A DNA stretch of 64,000 bases from Succinimonas amylolytica DSM 2873 (lineage in GTDB: Bacteria; Pseudomonadota; Gammaproteobacteria; Enterobacterales; Succinivibrionaceae): NCBI RefSeq assembly GCF_000378405.1, contig NZ_KB899636.1:65089-129088 (forward strand), in the 5' to 3' direction. Under the pieces are notes generated by a model. It was not told the origin of the DNA, made no database searches, and saw only the letters and a list, made by a program, of their open reading frames with translations. Both the position numbers and the translations under genes were made by a program. Below, in pieces: positions 1 through 8,459 of this stretch. Position 1 is the first letter of the stretch. Each line of letters opens with the position of its first letter.

Positions 1-119
1 CTTTCCCGGGAAAACCCGCATTGTATTTCCAGGCTGTCAAAATTCTGAATGCTCCCCGGCCGGTTCCGGCACCGGAACTCCGGTACTAAACAATCAGGGA
101 GCTGGTACTAATACCGGTA

Positions 120-908
120 TTAAAGCGTCTGAACCAGATTGCCCATCATCTGATCCACTGTATGAAGAACCTTGGAGTTCATTTCATATACTCTCTGGGC
201 AGTAATGAGGTTAACCAGCTCCTCAGTAACATTAACATTGGAGACTTCAAGACAGCACTGATTGATGGTGCCCACGCCGTCAGCGCCGGCAATACCCTGA
301 ATTGGAGCCCCGGATGCCGAGGTTTCGGCAAAAAGGTTTTCTCCGATGGGCTCAAGACCGGTATTGTTAACAAAAGTGGTAACAGTAATCTGCCCCAGAA
401 CCTGGGATTCGGCCTGATCAGCAGTGGTTATGCTTACCTGGCCATCCTTGCCCACGGTAATGCTCTTGGCATTTTCCGGAACCTGAATCTCCGGCAGCAG
501 CGGGTAGCCGCTGCCCACGGTAACAATAGTTCCTTCCTGATTCAGGGTAAACTGGCCGTTTCTGGTATATTTGGTGGTGCCATCCGGCATCTGTATCTCA
601 AAAAAGCCATCGCCGGAAATCATCAGATCCAGAGTATTATTGGTGGTCTGCACGTCCCCCTGACCGAACTGCTTCTGGGTAGCAACCACCTTGGCACCGG
701 CCCCCAGCATCAGTCCCGAAGGCAGCGTAGTATCCGCAGAGGAACGGCCACCCGGCTGATTCACATTCTGATAAAGCAGATCCTCAAATACGGCCCGCCC
801 TTTCTTGTAGCCTACTGTTGAAGCATTGGCCAGATTGTTCGAGGTAACGGAAATATTGGTCTGCTGCGCATCCAGTCCGCTTTTGCTAATCCACAATGCC
901 GGTATCAT
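120..908 (-). CDS. flgG: Flagellar distal rod protein FlgG
   Basis: Structural protein of the distal rod, which crosses the peptidoglycan and outer membrane inside the L and P rings. The 262 residues match the usual FlgG length. The conserved N-terminal rod motif with NNLANASTVGYK is at about residues 24-35, and the heptad-rich C-terminus (LEVSNVNVTEELVNLITAQR) forms the other half of the D0 coiled coil. It lies downstream of flgF on the same strand, but the 85-base gap holds a sigma54 promoter, so it can be expressed alone. Beyond its stop is a GTTCCGG/CCGGAAC inverted repeat at 63-78. flgH would be expected next, but I cannot recognise its start in the 119 bases left. Confidence 0.97.
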   Translation of the reverse strand: MIPALWISKSGLDAQQTNISVTSNNLANASTVGYKKGRAVFEDLLYQNVNQPGGRSSADTTLPSGLMLGAGAKVVATQKQFGQGDVQTTNNTLDLMISGDGFFEIQMPDGTTKYTRNGQFTLNQEGTIVTVGSGYPLLPEIQVPENAKSITVGKDGQVSITTADQAESQVLGQITVTTFVNNTGLEPIGENLFAETSASGAPIQGIAGADGVGTINQCCLEVSNVNVTEELVNLITAQRVYEMNSKVLHTVDQMMGNLVQTL

Positions 909-961
909 ACGTTATTCCTCTTTTCAAAAATCCGTTAATAGTTTTCAGGTACTATCAATAT

Positions 962-977
962 TGCAAGGTCCATGCCA
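962..977 (-). promoter_or_regulatory. Sigma54 promoter of flgG
   Basis: Read on the minus strand this is TGGCAT-N5-TTGCA, with the invariant GG and GC separated by 10 bases as sigma54 requires. It sits about 55 bases upstream of the flgG start. One base (T for C) differs from the TGGCAC consensus. Confidence 0.75.
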
Positions 978-993
978 TTATCAGCTGACGTGT

Positions 994-1740
994 TTATGAC
1001 ATTCTGAGCAGGGAATTCTGAGCTTCGTCATTCTGCTCGGCATTCCGCATCATCTTGAGCTGCATGTCAAACTGCCGCTGCAGACTGATAATGCTGGTCA
1101 TCTCATGAACCACATTGACATTGCTGGCCTCCAGAGCACCTCCTATCACACCGACATCTTCATTGAAGGGCACAGTCCCCCCGTCTGCCGGACGGAACAG
1201 TCCGTCCGCCCCCTTGACCGTCAGATTATCGGGAATCTTGACCAGCTTAATCTGGGCAAATTCCTCCACAATGGTAATATCCGCTCCGGCCGGCCGGCCG
1301 CTTATCACGCCGTCATTGTTTATGGATACCTTATCCAGCGGCACCGGAAGCACAATCTCGTTTCCGGAATCATCCAGGAGTATCTGTCCGTTTGAGGTCT
1401 TTAGGACGCCGTTTTCATCAATGGTCAGACTGCCATTTCTGGTATATGCCTCCGCACCATTGCGGTCCTGTACCGCAAAGTAGCCCTCCCCGCGAACCGC
1501 CAGATCCAGATCCCTGCCGGTAGTCATCAAAGTGCCAGATTCCAGGTTGTAGCCCGGTCTCTCAGTCATGGAAAAAGCCCGAGATTTAAACCCGGGACCG
1601 TAGGCATTGATGGTTCTGGCCTGTTCCAGATCCGCTTTGAAGGCCGTAGTGGACGCGTTAGCCAGGTTGTTGCCGTGAAGTGCAATGCCATGAAAGTTTT
1701 CTTTGGCGCCTGACATGGCGATATAGAGCATTCTGTCCAT
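994..1740 (-). CDS. flgF: Flagellar proximal rod protein FlgF
   Basis: Component of the proximal rod, exported by the flagellar type III system. It has 248 residues, close to the family length of about 250. The N-terminus (MDRMLYIAMSGAKEN) and the motif GNNLANASTTAFK at residues 23-35 are diagnostic, and the C-terminus (LEASNVNVVHEMTSIISLQRQ) is the matching D0 helix. It lies between flgE and flgG as in other gammaproteobacteria. A gap of 266 bases with a terminator-like hairpin separates it from flgE, and a sigma54 promoter lies just upstream. Confidence 0.96.
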   Translation of the reverse strand: MDRMLYIAMSGAKENFHGIALHGNNLANASTTAFKADLEQARTINAYGPGFKSRAFSMTERPGYNLESGTLMTTGRDLDLAVRGEGYFAVQDRNGAEAYTRNGSLTIDENGVLKTSNGQILLDDSGNEIVLPVPLDKVSINNDGVISGRPAGADITIVEEFAQIKLVKIPDNLTVKGADGLFRPADGGTVPFNEDVGVIGGALEASNVNVVHEMTSIISLQRQFDMQLKMMRNAEQNDEAQNSLLRMS

Positions 1741-1773
1741 AATCGTTACCTCTTGTACTGATATTTATAGAGA

Positions 1774-1789
1774 AGCAAATGTCATGCCA
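1774..1789 (-). promoter_or_regulatory. Sigma54 promoter of flgF
   Basis: On the minus strand this reads TGGCAT-N5-TTGCT with GG-N10-GC spacing, about 35 bases upstream of the flgF start codon. The transcript leader would be short. Together with the terminator at 1953-1985 it makes flgF an independent transcription unit. Confidence 0.75.
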
Positions 1790-1952
1790 GTAAACAGAAA
1801 AGCGGGAAAATCTCAGAGAAACAGAGAAATGAGAAGGCAAAGCACCAGGAAAAAGGCCGTAAAAACGACAAAAACCGGAAATCCGGCTACAGGCAGTATA
1901 GAAAAAACGGCTATTTCTCTCCCAGAGTGTCGGAATCCTGCCGGATCCCGAC

Positions 1953-1985
1953 AAAAAACCGCCCCGGGGAGAGAACCGGGAGCAG
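1953..1985 (-). terminator. Intrinsic terminator after flgE
   Basis: On the minus strand a GC-rich hairpin (stem CCCGG/CCGGG, partly extendable) is followed by GCGG and a run of six T. It is about 20 bases past the flgE stop codon and would separate flgE from flgF transcription. Confidence 0.6.
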
Positions 1986-2006
1986 TCTTCAGCAGTATTA
2001 TCAGGA

Positions 2007-3398
2007 CTACCTGACGTTGAGGATGCTGTCCATCACCGTATTGTTGACCTCAAGAGCCCGGGAGTTCGCCTGGTAATGTCTCTGGGCCGTAATAAGCTCC
2101 ACCAGCTGGGTCGCCAGATCGGTATTGGACTCCTCCAGCGCGGACGACTGAATAGCCCCCGCAGTACCGACAGTAGCCTGGCAGGGAACGGCGTCTCCGG
2201 AATCCAGGGACTTCCTCCAGCAGGTGTCGCCAATCTGAGTAAGGCCCTGCGGATTTGCAAAATTCGCCATGGCAATCATGCCGAGCTTGGCGCTGGTGCC
2301 GTTGGAATAGGTGGCACTGGCAATGCCCTTGTCGTCAATCTGCACGTTGGTAAGCTGCCCAACAGTAGAACCGTTCTGACTTATGGCCTCCACTGAGAAC
2401 GAGGTACCGCCGTACATATGGAGATTCTTGCCGAACAGGTATTCGATCTGCTGTTCCGCATTGGCTCCGGAGGTGATAATCTTGTCCCCACCGTATTCTG
2501 CAACAGGAGCTGTTCCCAAAGCCACGGTTTTAATGATGGCGGGAGTATAGCCAGTAATTTCACCGGTATCATTGGTTTTTACGTTTCCCTTGTCATCAAA
2601 GACAATCTGTGCGCTTTTAAGCTTAAACCCCGCCTTTGACAGAGAAGACGGCGCAATAAATTCTTTGTCATTGCCATTTTCAATGTCAACCGGCTTGTCA
2701 TCGATAAACATAAACATCTGCCAGGTATTGGCATCTGTGGCCGCCCCCTGAGCTTCCTGATCCTTGATAAAGTAATAGGTAGCGGTATGAGCCTCGCCCA
2801 GGGAATCATAAACCTTAACCGAGGTGGAGGCATTAAAGGTGGTGGAATCCAGAGGATCAAAACTCTTTACATTCAGGTAAGGAGTATCTGCCGGCAGGGT
2901 CATGCTGGAATCTACCCTAGTAGTCATTTCCGGGGATCCAGCAGAGCTGGGAATTCTCAGAGGATGCGTGGAATCCAGACTGACCGATTTTACCGTACCG
3001 TCGTTATTGACATCATAAACCTGAAGATAGCTGCCCATGGAATTAACCACATAGCCGTCATCATCGCACTGGAAGGCTCCGGCCCGGGTATAGGTGCGAT
3101 CCAGGGAATTGGCATCAGGAGACAGCACAAAAAAGCCATCGCCCTTAATGGACAGATCCAGCGCGTTCTTGGTAGTGGTCAGAGACCCCTGACTGAACTG
3201 CTGGGAAACGCAGGCAGTCTGAACGCCGTTACCTACAGCAGTGCGGTTATCGGTAAAAATGGAATTTGCATACATATCCGCAAATTCCGCCCGGGAATTC
3301 TTGAAACCAATAGTATTGACGTTGGCGATATTGTTGGAGGTAACATCAAGGTGCTTCTGCGCCGCATTGATGCCACTTACGGAAATACTCATTGACAT
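2007..3398 (-). CDS. flgE: Flagellar hook protein FlgE
   Basis: Monomer of the hook, the universal joint between basal body and filament. The N-terminal D0 motif (SGINAAQKHLDVTSNNIANV, about residues 8-27) and the C-terminal helix ending VMDSILNVR are typical. At 463 residues it is longer than the 402 of E. coli FlgE; the extra length is in the exposed central domains (about 130-340), which vary between species. The start is supported by GGAAGGAGAG just upstream. It is separated from flgD by a gene on the other strand and has its own sigma54 promoter. Confidence 0.96.
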   Translation of the reverse strand: MSMSISVSGINAAQKHLDVTSNNIANVNTIGFKNSRAEFADMYANSIFTDNRTAVGNGVQTACVSQQFSQGSLTTTKNALDLSIKGDGFFVLSPDANSLDRTYTRAGAFQCDDDGYVVNSMGSYLQVYDVNNDGTVKSVSLDSTHPLRIPSSAGSPEMTTRVDSSMTLPADTPYLNVKSFDPLDSTTFNASTSVKVYDSLGEAHTATYYFIKDQEAQGAATDANTWQMFMFIDDKPVDIENGNDKEFIAPSSLSKAGFKLKSAQIVFDDKGNVKTNDTGEITGYTPAIIKTVALGTAPVAEYGGDKIITSGANAEQQIEYLFGKNLHMYGGTSFSVEAISQNGSTVGQLTNVQIDDKGIASATYSNGTSAKLGMIAMANFANPQGLTQIGDTCWRKSLDSGDAVPCQATVGTAGAIQSSALEESNTDLATQLVELITAQRHYQANSRALEVNNTVMDSILNVR

Positions 3399-3837
3399 AC
3401 GAACTCTCCTTCCGTTGTCGTTGTTTAAAATTCTTTTGCAGGACTGCTGATTCCTTCATTCCATCTAATGCAACCACTGTGCCATATCGGAATTCTCTTC
3501 GTTATTTCCCCAAAGATTTGAATCAAATCACAATATCCTGCAAATATTTCCGGATTCTTCCTGAAAAAATCGTCAAAAATCCGGAACAGCCTGCGAAAAG
3601 CAGGTTAACTGCGGCAAAAATTCCCGACATGATTTTGCCAGCTACAGCGGCAGCAGCGGCGGATTACCGCCGGTTTTCCGATTTTCCGAAACACCAGGAT
3701 ATTAAGTTCCGCTCCCCGGGAATCCACTAACCTGCCCGCAGATTTACTTTTATAGGAAGGCCGTTAAAATAGATTCCCTGAACCGGTATCTACCTGAATA
3801 TCATTTGTCTCCCCCGGTTCCGAAGGTTTCTTCTCCT
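3399..3837. other. Intergenic region between flgE and membrane-protein gene
   Basis: No convincing gene. It holds the flgE ribosome binding site and sigma54 promoter, then about 350 bases with small hairpins (CCTGC/GCAGG near 3592-3606 and GGCGG/CCGCC at 3658-3671). The TTCCGG/CCGGAA hexamer occurs here, as in most intergenic gaps of the window. No promoter for the plus-strand gene stands out. Confidence 0.6.
3469..3484 (-). promoter_or_regulatory. Sigma54 promoter of flgE
   Basis: The minus strand reads TGGCAC-N5-TTGCA, a perfect match to the sigma54 consensus with GG-N10-GC spacing, about 70 bases upstream of the flgE start. It is the strongest of the flagellar -24/-12 elements in the window. 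Confidence 0.85.
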
Positions 3838-4686
3838 ATGAATTCGCAGCAGCATAACCATAACCGCCCGGCCCCGGATCCCCAGAACCAGAATCCCGAT
3901 TACGGAATCTGGAATTACAGCCTGCGGGTCTTATGGAGCTCCGGCGCCACACTGGCAGGCCTGATGAGTCCGTTTCACAGTCAGACACTTTTCCTGAAAA
4001 GCCTCGCATACCTGCTTGCAGGTGCGGTCACTGGCCCGGGGCTCATGCTGATTACCCCGGTGCTTTCCAAAACCGGCATTCTGCCGCCGTTACGACATTC
4101 CAGGGATCGCCAAAAGCTGGGAGACTCTCTAAAAACAGCTTTGGTGCCGGCCCTGTTCTGCGGAGTCCTGAGCGCTTTTCCGCTGGCATTTTGCATAACA
4201 GCCATACTGCAGGACACGCCGGATATCATCGGCTACCAGGAACGCCAGCTACTGCTGCTTGGCATTGCCATACTTGCCATGATTCCGGGACTGGTCTCCG
4301 GATATCTTATTCTCGAGCTTCGGGAACGCCTTCCCTGGCTCTCCCTGCGCAAGCTTCTTTCCGAAACCGCCTGCATGCTGGGATCCAACATCTTTCAGCT
4401 GTTTTTTTTCATCATTCTCCTCTTCGGGCTATTCAATATCCTGGTGATCGCAGCCGAGTATTCCTACGGGATTCTGAATGACGAACTGCTCCTGAAAACC
4501 TATAACATGCCGGAGGCGGTGAACCTGATTCCCTATCCGCTGTGGAACTGCATATTTCTGATGTGGTTTCTGGGCAGCCTGACCGTAGCCTCCCGAAATG
4601 TCAGCATAAAGCTCGCCGACGATGCCGAAAACAGTATCAGACACAAATCCGGAGAAACCCGATGTAACGCCTCCCTTATGAAATAA
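3838..4686 (+). CDS. Unknown multi-pass membrane protein between flgD and flgE
   Basis: I do not recognise this gene. The ATG at 3838 (282 residues) is chosen over an upstream TTG at 3805 because GAAGG precedes the ATG and nothing resembling a ribosome binding site precedes the TTG. After a hydrophilic, Asn/Pro-rich N-terminus of about 25 residues there are five or six hydrophobic segments, including GLMLITPVL, LVPALFCGVLSAFPLAFCI, LLLGIAILAMIPGLVSGYL and NIFQLFFFIILLFGLFNIL, so an inner-membrane protein is likely. No catalytic motif is visible. It is on the strand opposite to the flagellar genes and splits flgBCD from flgE, so it is either a flagellar accessory gene or an insertion. Confidence 0.7.
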   Translation: MNSQQHNHNRPAPDPQNQNPDYGIWNYSLRVLWSSGATLAGLMSPFHSQTLFLKSLAYLLAGAVTGPGLMLITPVLSKTGILPPLRHSRDRQKLGDSLKTALVPALFCGVLSAFPLAFCITAILQDTPDIIGYQERQLLLLGIAILAMIPGLVSGYLILELRERLPWLSLRKLLSETACMLGSNIFQLFFFIILLFGLFNILVIAAEYSYGILNDELLLKTYNMPEAVNLIPYPLWNCIFLMWFLGSLTVASRNVSIKLADDAENSIRHKSGETRCNASLMK

Positions 4687-4741
4687 CCAGGATAATGACA
4701 AAACTCTCCGGACAGCGCTGGCGCAGCAACTTTCGGGCTGT

Positions 4742-4801
4742 TTATACACAGTTTTATCAACAATCTTATCAATAATCTTATCAACAATCTTATCAACAAC
4801 T
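4742..4801. repeat. Five 12-bp iterons beginning with a DnaA box
   Basis: Five copies of a 12-base unit start at 4742, 4754, 4766, 4778 and 4790. The first begins TTATACACA, an exact match to the DnaA box TTATNCACA. The other four begin TTATCAACA (three) or TTATCAATA (one), each one or two bases from that consensus. The array lies between the convergent ends of the membrane-protein gene and flgD, where no promoter is expected. Binding of DnaA or another initiator-like protein is an inference. Confidence 0.8.
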
Positions 4802-4911
4802 CCAGCCGCTAATATCCGGAAACCGCGCCCTGCAAAATACCAGCCCTCCCGCCTTCAGAAAACTGGTGCAATAAAATAAATTTCCAGGGTACTTCTTCCC
4901 AAACTCCCCAT

Positions 4912-4944
4912 AAAATTAAAAGGCAGAACCTTCCGATCCTGCCT
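4912..4944 (-). terminator. Intrinsic terminator of flgBCD
   Basis: On the minus strand AGGCAGGA pairs with TTCTGCCT (eight pairs, one G-U) and is followed by TTTAATTTTA. It lies 26 bases after the flgD stop, closing the flgB-flgC-flgD unit. Confidence 0.8.
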
Positions 4945-4969
4945 CTTATGCCGTGATTTTCTGAAACCA

Positions 4970-5650
4970 CTACCCGAAATTCTTGACCTCGGACATCTGA
5001 ATAGTGCCACCGCCCTGGAGATTCAGCACTGTATCCTTAATACCGTTCCCGAGAGTCACACTGGACACAGTGCCGTAACCGTATACCGGAATCGCGGTAT
5101 TGGCTCCGTTCTGTCTTCCGGTTACCGCGAAGCTGTAGTTTCCGCTGGGTACCGTATTGCCGTTCTTGTCGGTTCCGTCCCAGTAAAGATTAATGTCGCC
5201 GCTGCCGTCTCCGAGATCAATCTCATTCACCAGAGCTCCGGAGGCATCGGTAATGCTGACCTTCATACCAGTAGCGCCGGATCCGGCATCAATCATAAAC
5301 TGCGTGGCATCGGTACCGTTAAAGTAGGCACTGTTGGTATTAAGCTTCACGTCCTGTCCCACCAGTCCTGAGGCCATCAGAGCCTGCGACGAGGTAACAT
5401 TTGCTGTCAGGTCGTTGACACTGTCATTGAGAGAAGCTATGCCTGATACCATATTGAGCTGTGCCAGCTGTGTTACCATCTGAGAATTATCCACCGGATT
5501 AGTGGGATCCTGATACGACAGCTGTGTGGTCAGAAGACTCAGGAACTCCTCCTGCCCCAGGGTGCTGTTACCCTTTTTCGCAGCCTCCGCCTCATTCTGT
5601 GCCTTAACCGAACTTACAGTACTGAGTCCGATGCTATCATAAACCGACAT
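4970..5650 (-). CDS. flgD: Flagellar hook assembly scaffold FlgD
   Basis: Hook cap that directs FlgE polymerisation and is discarded when the hook is complete. The N-terminal export and capping region contains FLSLLTTQLSYQDP (36-49) and NSQMVTQLAQLN (55-66), the family signature. The C-terminal half (about 100-226) is the FlgD Ig-like/tudor region, with the typical WDGTDKNGNTVPSGNYSF stretch. The length of 226 is normal. It is last in flgBCD, 13 bases after flgC, and is followed by a terminator. Confidence 0.95.
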   Translation of the reverse strand: MSVYDSIGLSTVSSVKAQNEAEAAKKGNSTLGQEEFLSLLTTQLSYQDPTNPVDNSQMVTQLAQLNMVSGIASLNDSVNDLTANVTSSQALMASGLVGQDVKLNTNSAYFNGTDATQFMIDAGSGATGMKVSITDASGALVNEIDLGDGSGDINLYWDGTDKNGNTVPSGNYSFAVTGRQNGANTAIPVYGYGTVSSVTLGNGIKDTVLNLQGGGTIQMSEVKNFG

Positions 5651-5663
5651 AAACTACCCCCTG

Positions 5664-6092
5664 TTAGCTTGAACTACCCAGCTTAAGTGTCTGAAGCAGC
5701 ATCTGCTTGGCATTGTCAGCCACCTGTACCACGGTCTGATAGGAACGGCTGGCACTGACCATATCGGCCATTTCCTCCACCGGATTGACATTCGGCCGGA
5801 AGATATAGCCGTCGCGGTCAGCCAGAGGATGATGCGGCATATACTCCCTGATGGGATCCAGCGCGGATTCCACCACCTCCTTTACCTGCACTCCCATGCC
5901 CTGAACAGAACCCATGCTTTTTTCCGCCTCCAGAAGAGCGGTGGCAAAAACCGGCCGTCTGGCACGGTAAGTATCTGCCGCATTGGAAGTAATGCTGTCT
6001 GCGTTGGCCAGATTTGATGCTGTGGCATTAAGACGAATCGACTGCGCCGCCATGGCGGAGCCGGCAATATCTAAAACTCCGTAAAGACTCAT
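5664..6092 (-). CDS. flgC: Flagellar proximal rod protein FlgC
   Basis: Proximal rod subunit, part of the shaft between the MS ring and distal rod. It has 142 residues against about 134-138 usually. The motif SNLANADSITSNAADTYRAR (27-46) is the rod-protein signature and the C-terminus (NPVEEMADMVSASRSYQ) is the D0 helix. It begins 14 bases downstream of flgB and ends 13 bases before flgD, a tight three-gene operon. Confidence 0.95.
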   Translation of the reverse strand: MSLYGVLDIAGSAMAAQSIRLNATASNLANADSITSNAADTYRARRPVFATALLEAEKSMGSVQGMGVQVKEVVESALDPIREYMPHHPLADRDGYIFRPNVNPVEEMADMVSASRSYQTVVQVADNAKQMLLQTLKLGSSS

Positions 6093-6106
6093 TTTAAATA
6101 CTCCTT

Positions 6107-6517
6107 CTATTCACCGCTGAGAACACGTCTGAGACTGCTGATTTTGCCGTTCAGAAAGGCCAGGGTTGTCTGATAGTCAATGCTGTTTCCCATAAAGGCC
6201 ATACGCTCAACACTGACATCCACGGTATTGCCGTCGCCGGTGTCCGGCTGCAAAGATTCCCGGAAAACCCGGGTTCCGTCCAGCTGCATATCTGATCCTG
6301 CAAGATGCCTCTGATTCGTTACAGCAAGATTCGTGCCGGAATGCACTCCCTGCTCTTTAAGAGCCCGGTCCATGGCAGATTTGAAATCAAGATCCTGAGC
6401 CTTATAGCCCGGGGTATCGGCATTGGCCAGATTGCCAGCCAGAATTTCCGCTCTTTTGTTTCTGAGATTGAGAGCCCGGGTATGCACCCCGAAGAGATTG
6501 TCAAAAGAAATGCTCAT
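6107..6517 (-). CDS. flgB: Flagellar proximal rod protein FlgB
   Basis: First rod protein, joining the MS ring/FliE junction to FlgC. The 136 residues fit the family. GNLANADTPGYKA at 28-40 is the FlgB version of the rod motif, and the C-terminus carries the paired helix. It opens the flgBCD unit, with cheR about 110 bases upstream on the same strand. That gap contains a weak sigma54-like element and no strong terminator, so readthrough from cheV-cheR is also possible. Confidence 0.95.
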   Translation of the reverse strand: MSISFDNLFGVHTRALNLRNKRAEILAGNLANADTPGYKAQDLDFKSAMDRALKEQGVHSGTNLAVTNQRHLAGSDMQLDGTRVFRESLQPDTGDGNTVDVSVERMAFMGNSIDYQTTLAFLNGKISSLRRVLSGE

Positions 6518-6569
6518 AAGTCTGTCCCCGCCAAATCGCTGACACCAGTGTCATCTCCGGACAGATTGA

Positions 6570-6585
6570 TTCAAGATTCATGCCA
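6570..6585 (-). promoter_or_regulatory. Degenerate sigma54-like promoter of flgB
   Basis: The minus strand reads TGGCAT-N5-TTGAA. GG is correct at -24 but the -12 element has GA instead of the nearly invariant GC, so this is a weak candidate. A CCCCG/CGGGG hairpin sits between it and the end of cheR. Confidence 0.4.
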
Positions 6586-6624
6586 TATGACCCCGGCATT
6601 CGGGGAAGGCTGAAAATACTGAGC

Positions 6625-7473
6625 TCAGTCAAGACGCCTGAAAATAATCCCGGGATTGAGACGGATCATCTCAAAGCTGTCTTCAATGCCCGTCATAAAC
6701 TCGGAACTTCCCAGGAACATATAGCCTCCAGGCCTGAGCATTCCGGCAAAGCTCTTTACAATACGGAGCTTTTCCTCTCTGGAGAAGTAAATAAGAACAT
6801 TGCGGCAAAATATAATGTCAAACTTCCCCAGAACCAGAAGGTTCCCCAGAAGGTTGACTCTTTTAAATGACACCATCTTCCGGATATCCTCGGAAATCCG
6901 GAAGGCGCCAGTATCCTGATCCCAGACCTCGAAAAACTCCTGTCTTCTTTCGGCACTGAGACCGCGGGACATGGCCAGGGAATCATAAACCCCATTCTGG
7001 GCGATCCCCAGCATAGAATCAGAAATATCCGATGCCACAATGTCAACTACGGCAGACTTCAGTTCCGGAAGCTTTTTCTCCTGCTCCCGGACAACCATGG
7101 CTATGGAGTAGGGCTCCTGTCCCGAGGAACAGGCCGCCGACCAGATCCGGATCCGGCTGCGTTCCCGTACCACCTCCGGAAGAATTCTGCTCCCCAGAAT
7201 TTCAAAAGGATACACATCCCGGAACCAGAAGGTTTCATTGGTGGTCATGGCATCGATTACAATTCTTTCAAGAGTCAGGTTGTCGCTCCGTATCACCTTC
7301 TGCAGCAGAGCATCCAGACTGACAACACGGAACTGCGGCAGCAGAGACACCAGACGGCTTCTGATAAGGTATTCCTTATCAGCCCCCAAAACGATGCCGC
7401 AGCGCTCCTGCAGAAAAGCGCAGAATTCTCGGTATGTCTCCGGACTTACGGACCAGTCAGCTACGTTGTTCAT
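6625..7473 (-). CDS. cheR: Chemotaxis protein methyltransferase CheR
   Basis: Transfers methyl groups from S-adenosylmethionine to glutamates on chemoreceptors, giving sensory adaptation. The 282 residues show the CheR N-terminal helical domain (about 10-75), TTNETFWFRD (77-86), the SAM-binding segment WSAACSSGQEPYS (111-123) and the late motif FDIIFCRNVLIYF (218-230). Its start directly abuts the cheV stop, so the two are translationally coupled. The cheV-cheR-flgB order is that of the Vibrio polar flagellar cluster. Confidence 0.96.
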   Translation of the reverse strand: MNNVADWSVSPETYREFCAFLQERCGIVLGADKEYLIRSRLVSLLPQFRVVSLDALLQKVIRSDNLTLERIVIDAMTTNETFWFRDVYPFEILGSRILPEVVRERSRIRIWSAACSSGQEPYSIAMVVREQEKKLPELKSAVVDIVASDISDSMLGIAQNGVYDSLAMSRGLSAERRQEFFEVWDQDTGAFRISEDIRKMVSFKRVNLLGNLLVLGKFDIIFCRNVLIYFSREEKLRIVKSFAGMLRPGGYMFLGSSEFMTGIEDSFEMIRLNPGIIFRRLD

Positions 7474-8459
7474 CAGTTATTCCGAATCGCCTGAAACAGC
7501 TCTTCCTCCCCCTCATCCATCAGCTTGCGCACGGCCTTTGCCAGTTCATCAGGATTAAACTTGGCAATAAAGTTGTCTGCCCCGACCTTTTTAACCATGG
7601 CCTGATTGAACACCCCGGACAGGGACGTGTGGAGAATAACCTTCAAAACCGCCAGCTTGGGATCCTGACGAATATTGGCTGTCAGGGTGTAGCCATCCAT
7701 TTCAGGCATTTCAATATCTGAAATAAGAAGGCCTATCTGCTCCTGAATCGGGCCGTTCTTTGCCAGCTCCCGAAGCTTGTCCAAAGCCTGCTGGCCGTTT
7801 TCTACCACAATTGACTCCAGATTGATGGATTTCAGGGCGCGCTTGACCTGATTACGGGCCACAGAGGAATCATCGGCCACCATAACTTTCCGGATAATTC
7901 TGGGTCTGTCCGGCATTTTGGACTCGATTTCCGCCTCCTCTTTCCGGAACTCCTCCACCACTGTTTCACTGACATTCTTGTCATTAGGAGCAATCTCATC
8001 CAGAATCTTTTCAACATCCAGAATTTCCACCAGCTGCTTGTCAACCTGGGTTACCGCTGTCAGATAATTGGTCTTGCCCACCACCTTCGGAGGCATAATG
8101 GAACTCCAGTCCAGGTTTACAATTCTGTCGACACCTCCCACCAGAAACCCCTGCACGGATCTGTTATATTCCGTAATGATGACATAGCTGTGCTCCAGAT
8201 CATGATTCATCTTGCCGCCTATGGCCAGCCCCATGTCAATTATGGAAATGGTCTGTCCCCGAACATGAGCCACGCCTCTCACATTTTTGTTAAGCCTCGG
8301 CATGGCGGTGAGATGCGGGCACTCCAGAACCTCTTTCACCTTGAATACGTTTATCCCGTAAAGCTGCTCCCGGCCCGGCAGACGGAAAAGAAGAAGCTCT
8401 AATCGGTTCTGCCCTACAAGCTCAGTCAGCTGATTGACCGAATCCAATACTCCCGCCAT
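7473..8459 (-). CDS. cheV: Chemotaxis coupling/response-regulator protein CheV
   Basis: Links chemoreceptors to CheA and has a phosphorylatable receiver that tunes signalling. Residues about 15-155 are a CheW-like domain (EQLYGINVFKVKEV, RGVAHVRGQTISIIDM). Residues about 190-315 are a receiver with acidic D196-D197, phosphoacceptor D248 in LLISDIEMPEMDG and the late lysine in FIAKFNP. The length of 328 is normal for CheV. It is divergent from flgA across about 190 bases containing an inverted repeat. Confidence 0.96.
   Translation of the reverse strand: MAGVLDSVNQLTELVGQNRLELLLFRLPGREQLYGINVFKVKEVLECPHLTAMPRLNKNVRGVAHVRGQTISIIDMGLAIGGKMNHDLEHSYVIITEYNRSVQGFLVGGVDRIVNLDWSSIMPPKVVGKTNYLTAVTQVDKQLVEILDVEKILDEIAPNDKNVSETVVEEFRKEEAEIESKMPDRPRIIRKVMVADDSSVARNQVKRALKSINLESIVVENGQQALDKLRELAKNGPIQEQIGLLISDIEMPEMDGYTLTANIRQDPKLAVLKVILHTSLSGVFNQAMVKKVGADNFIAKFNPDELAKAVRKLMDEGEEELFQAIRNN

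Noticed and set aside
1784-2014. 76-codon plus-strand frame between flgF and flgE
   Set aside because: It overlaps the flgE end and terminator, has no ribosome binding site and low-complexity content; a chance frame.
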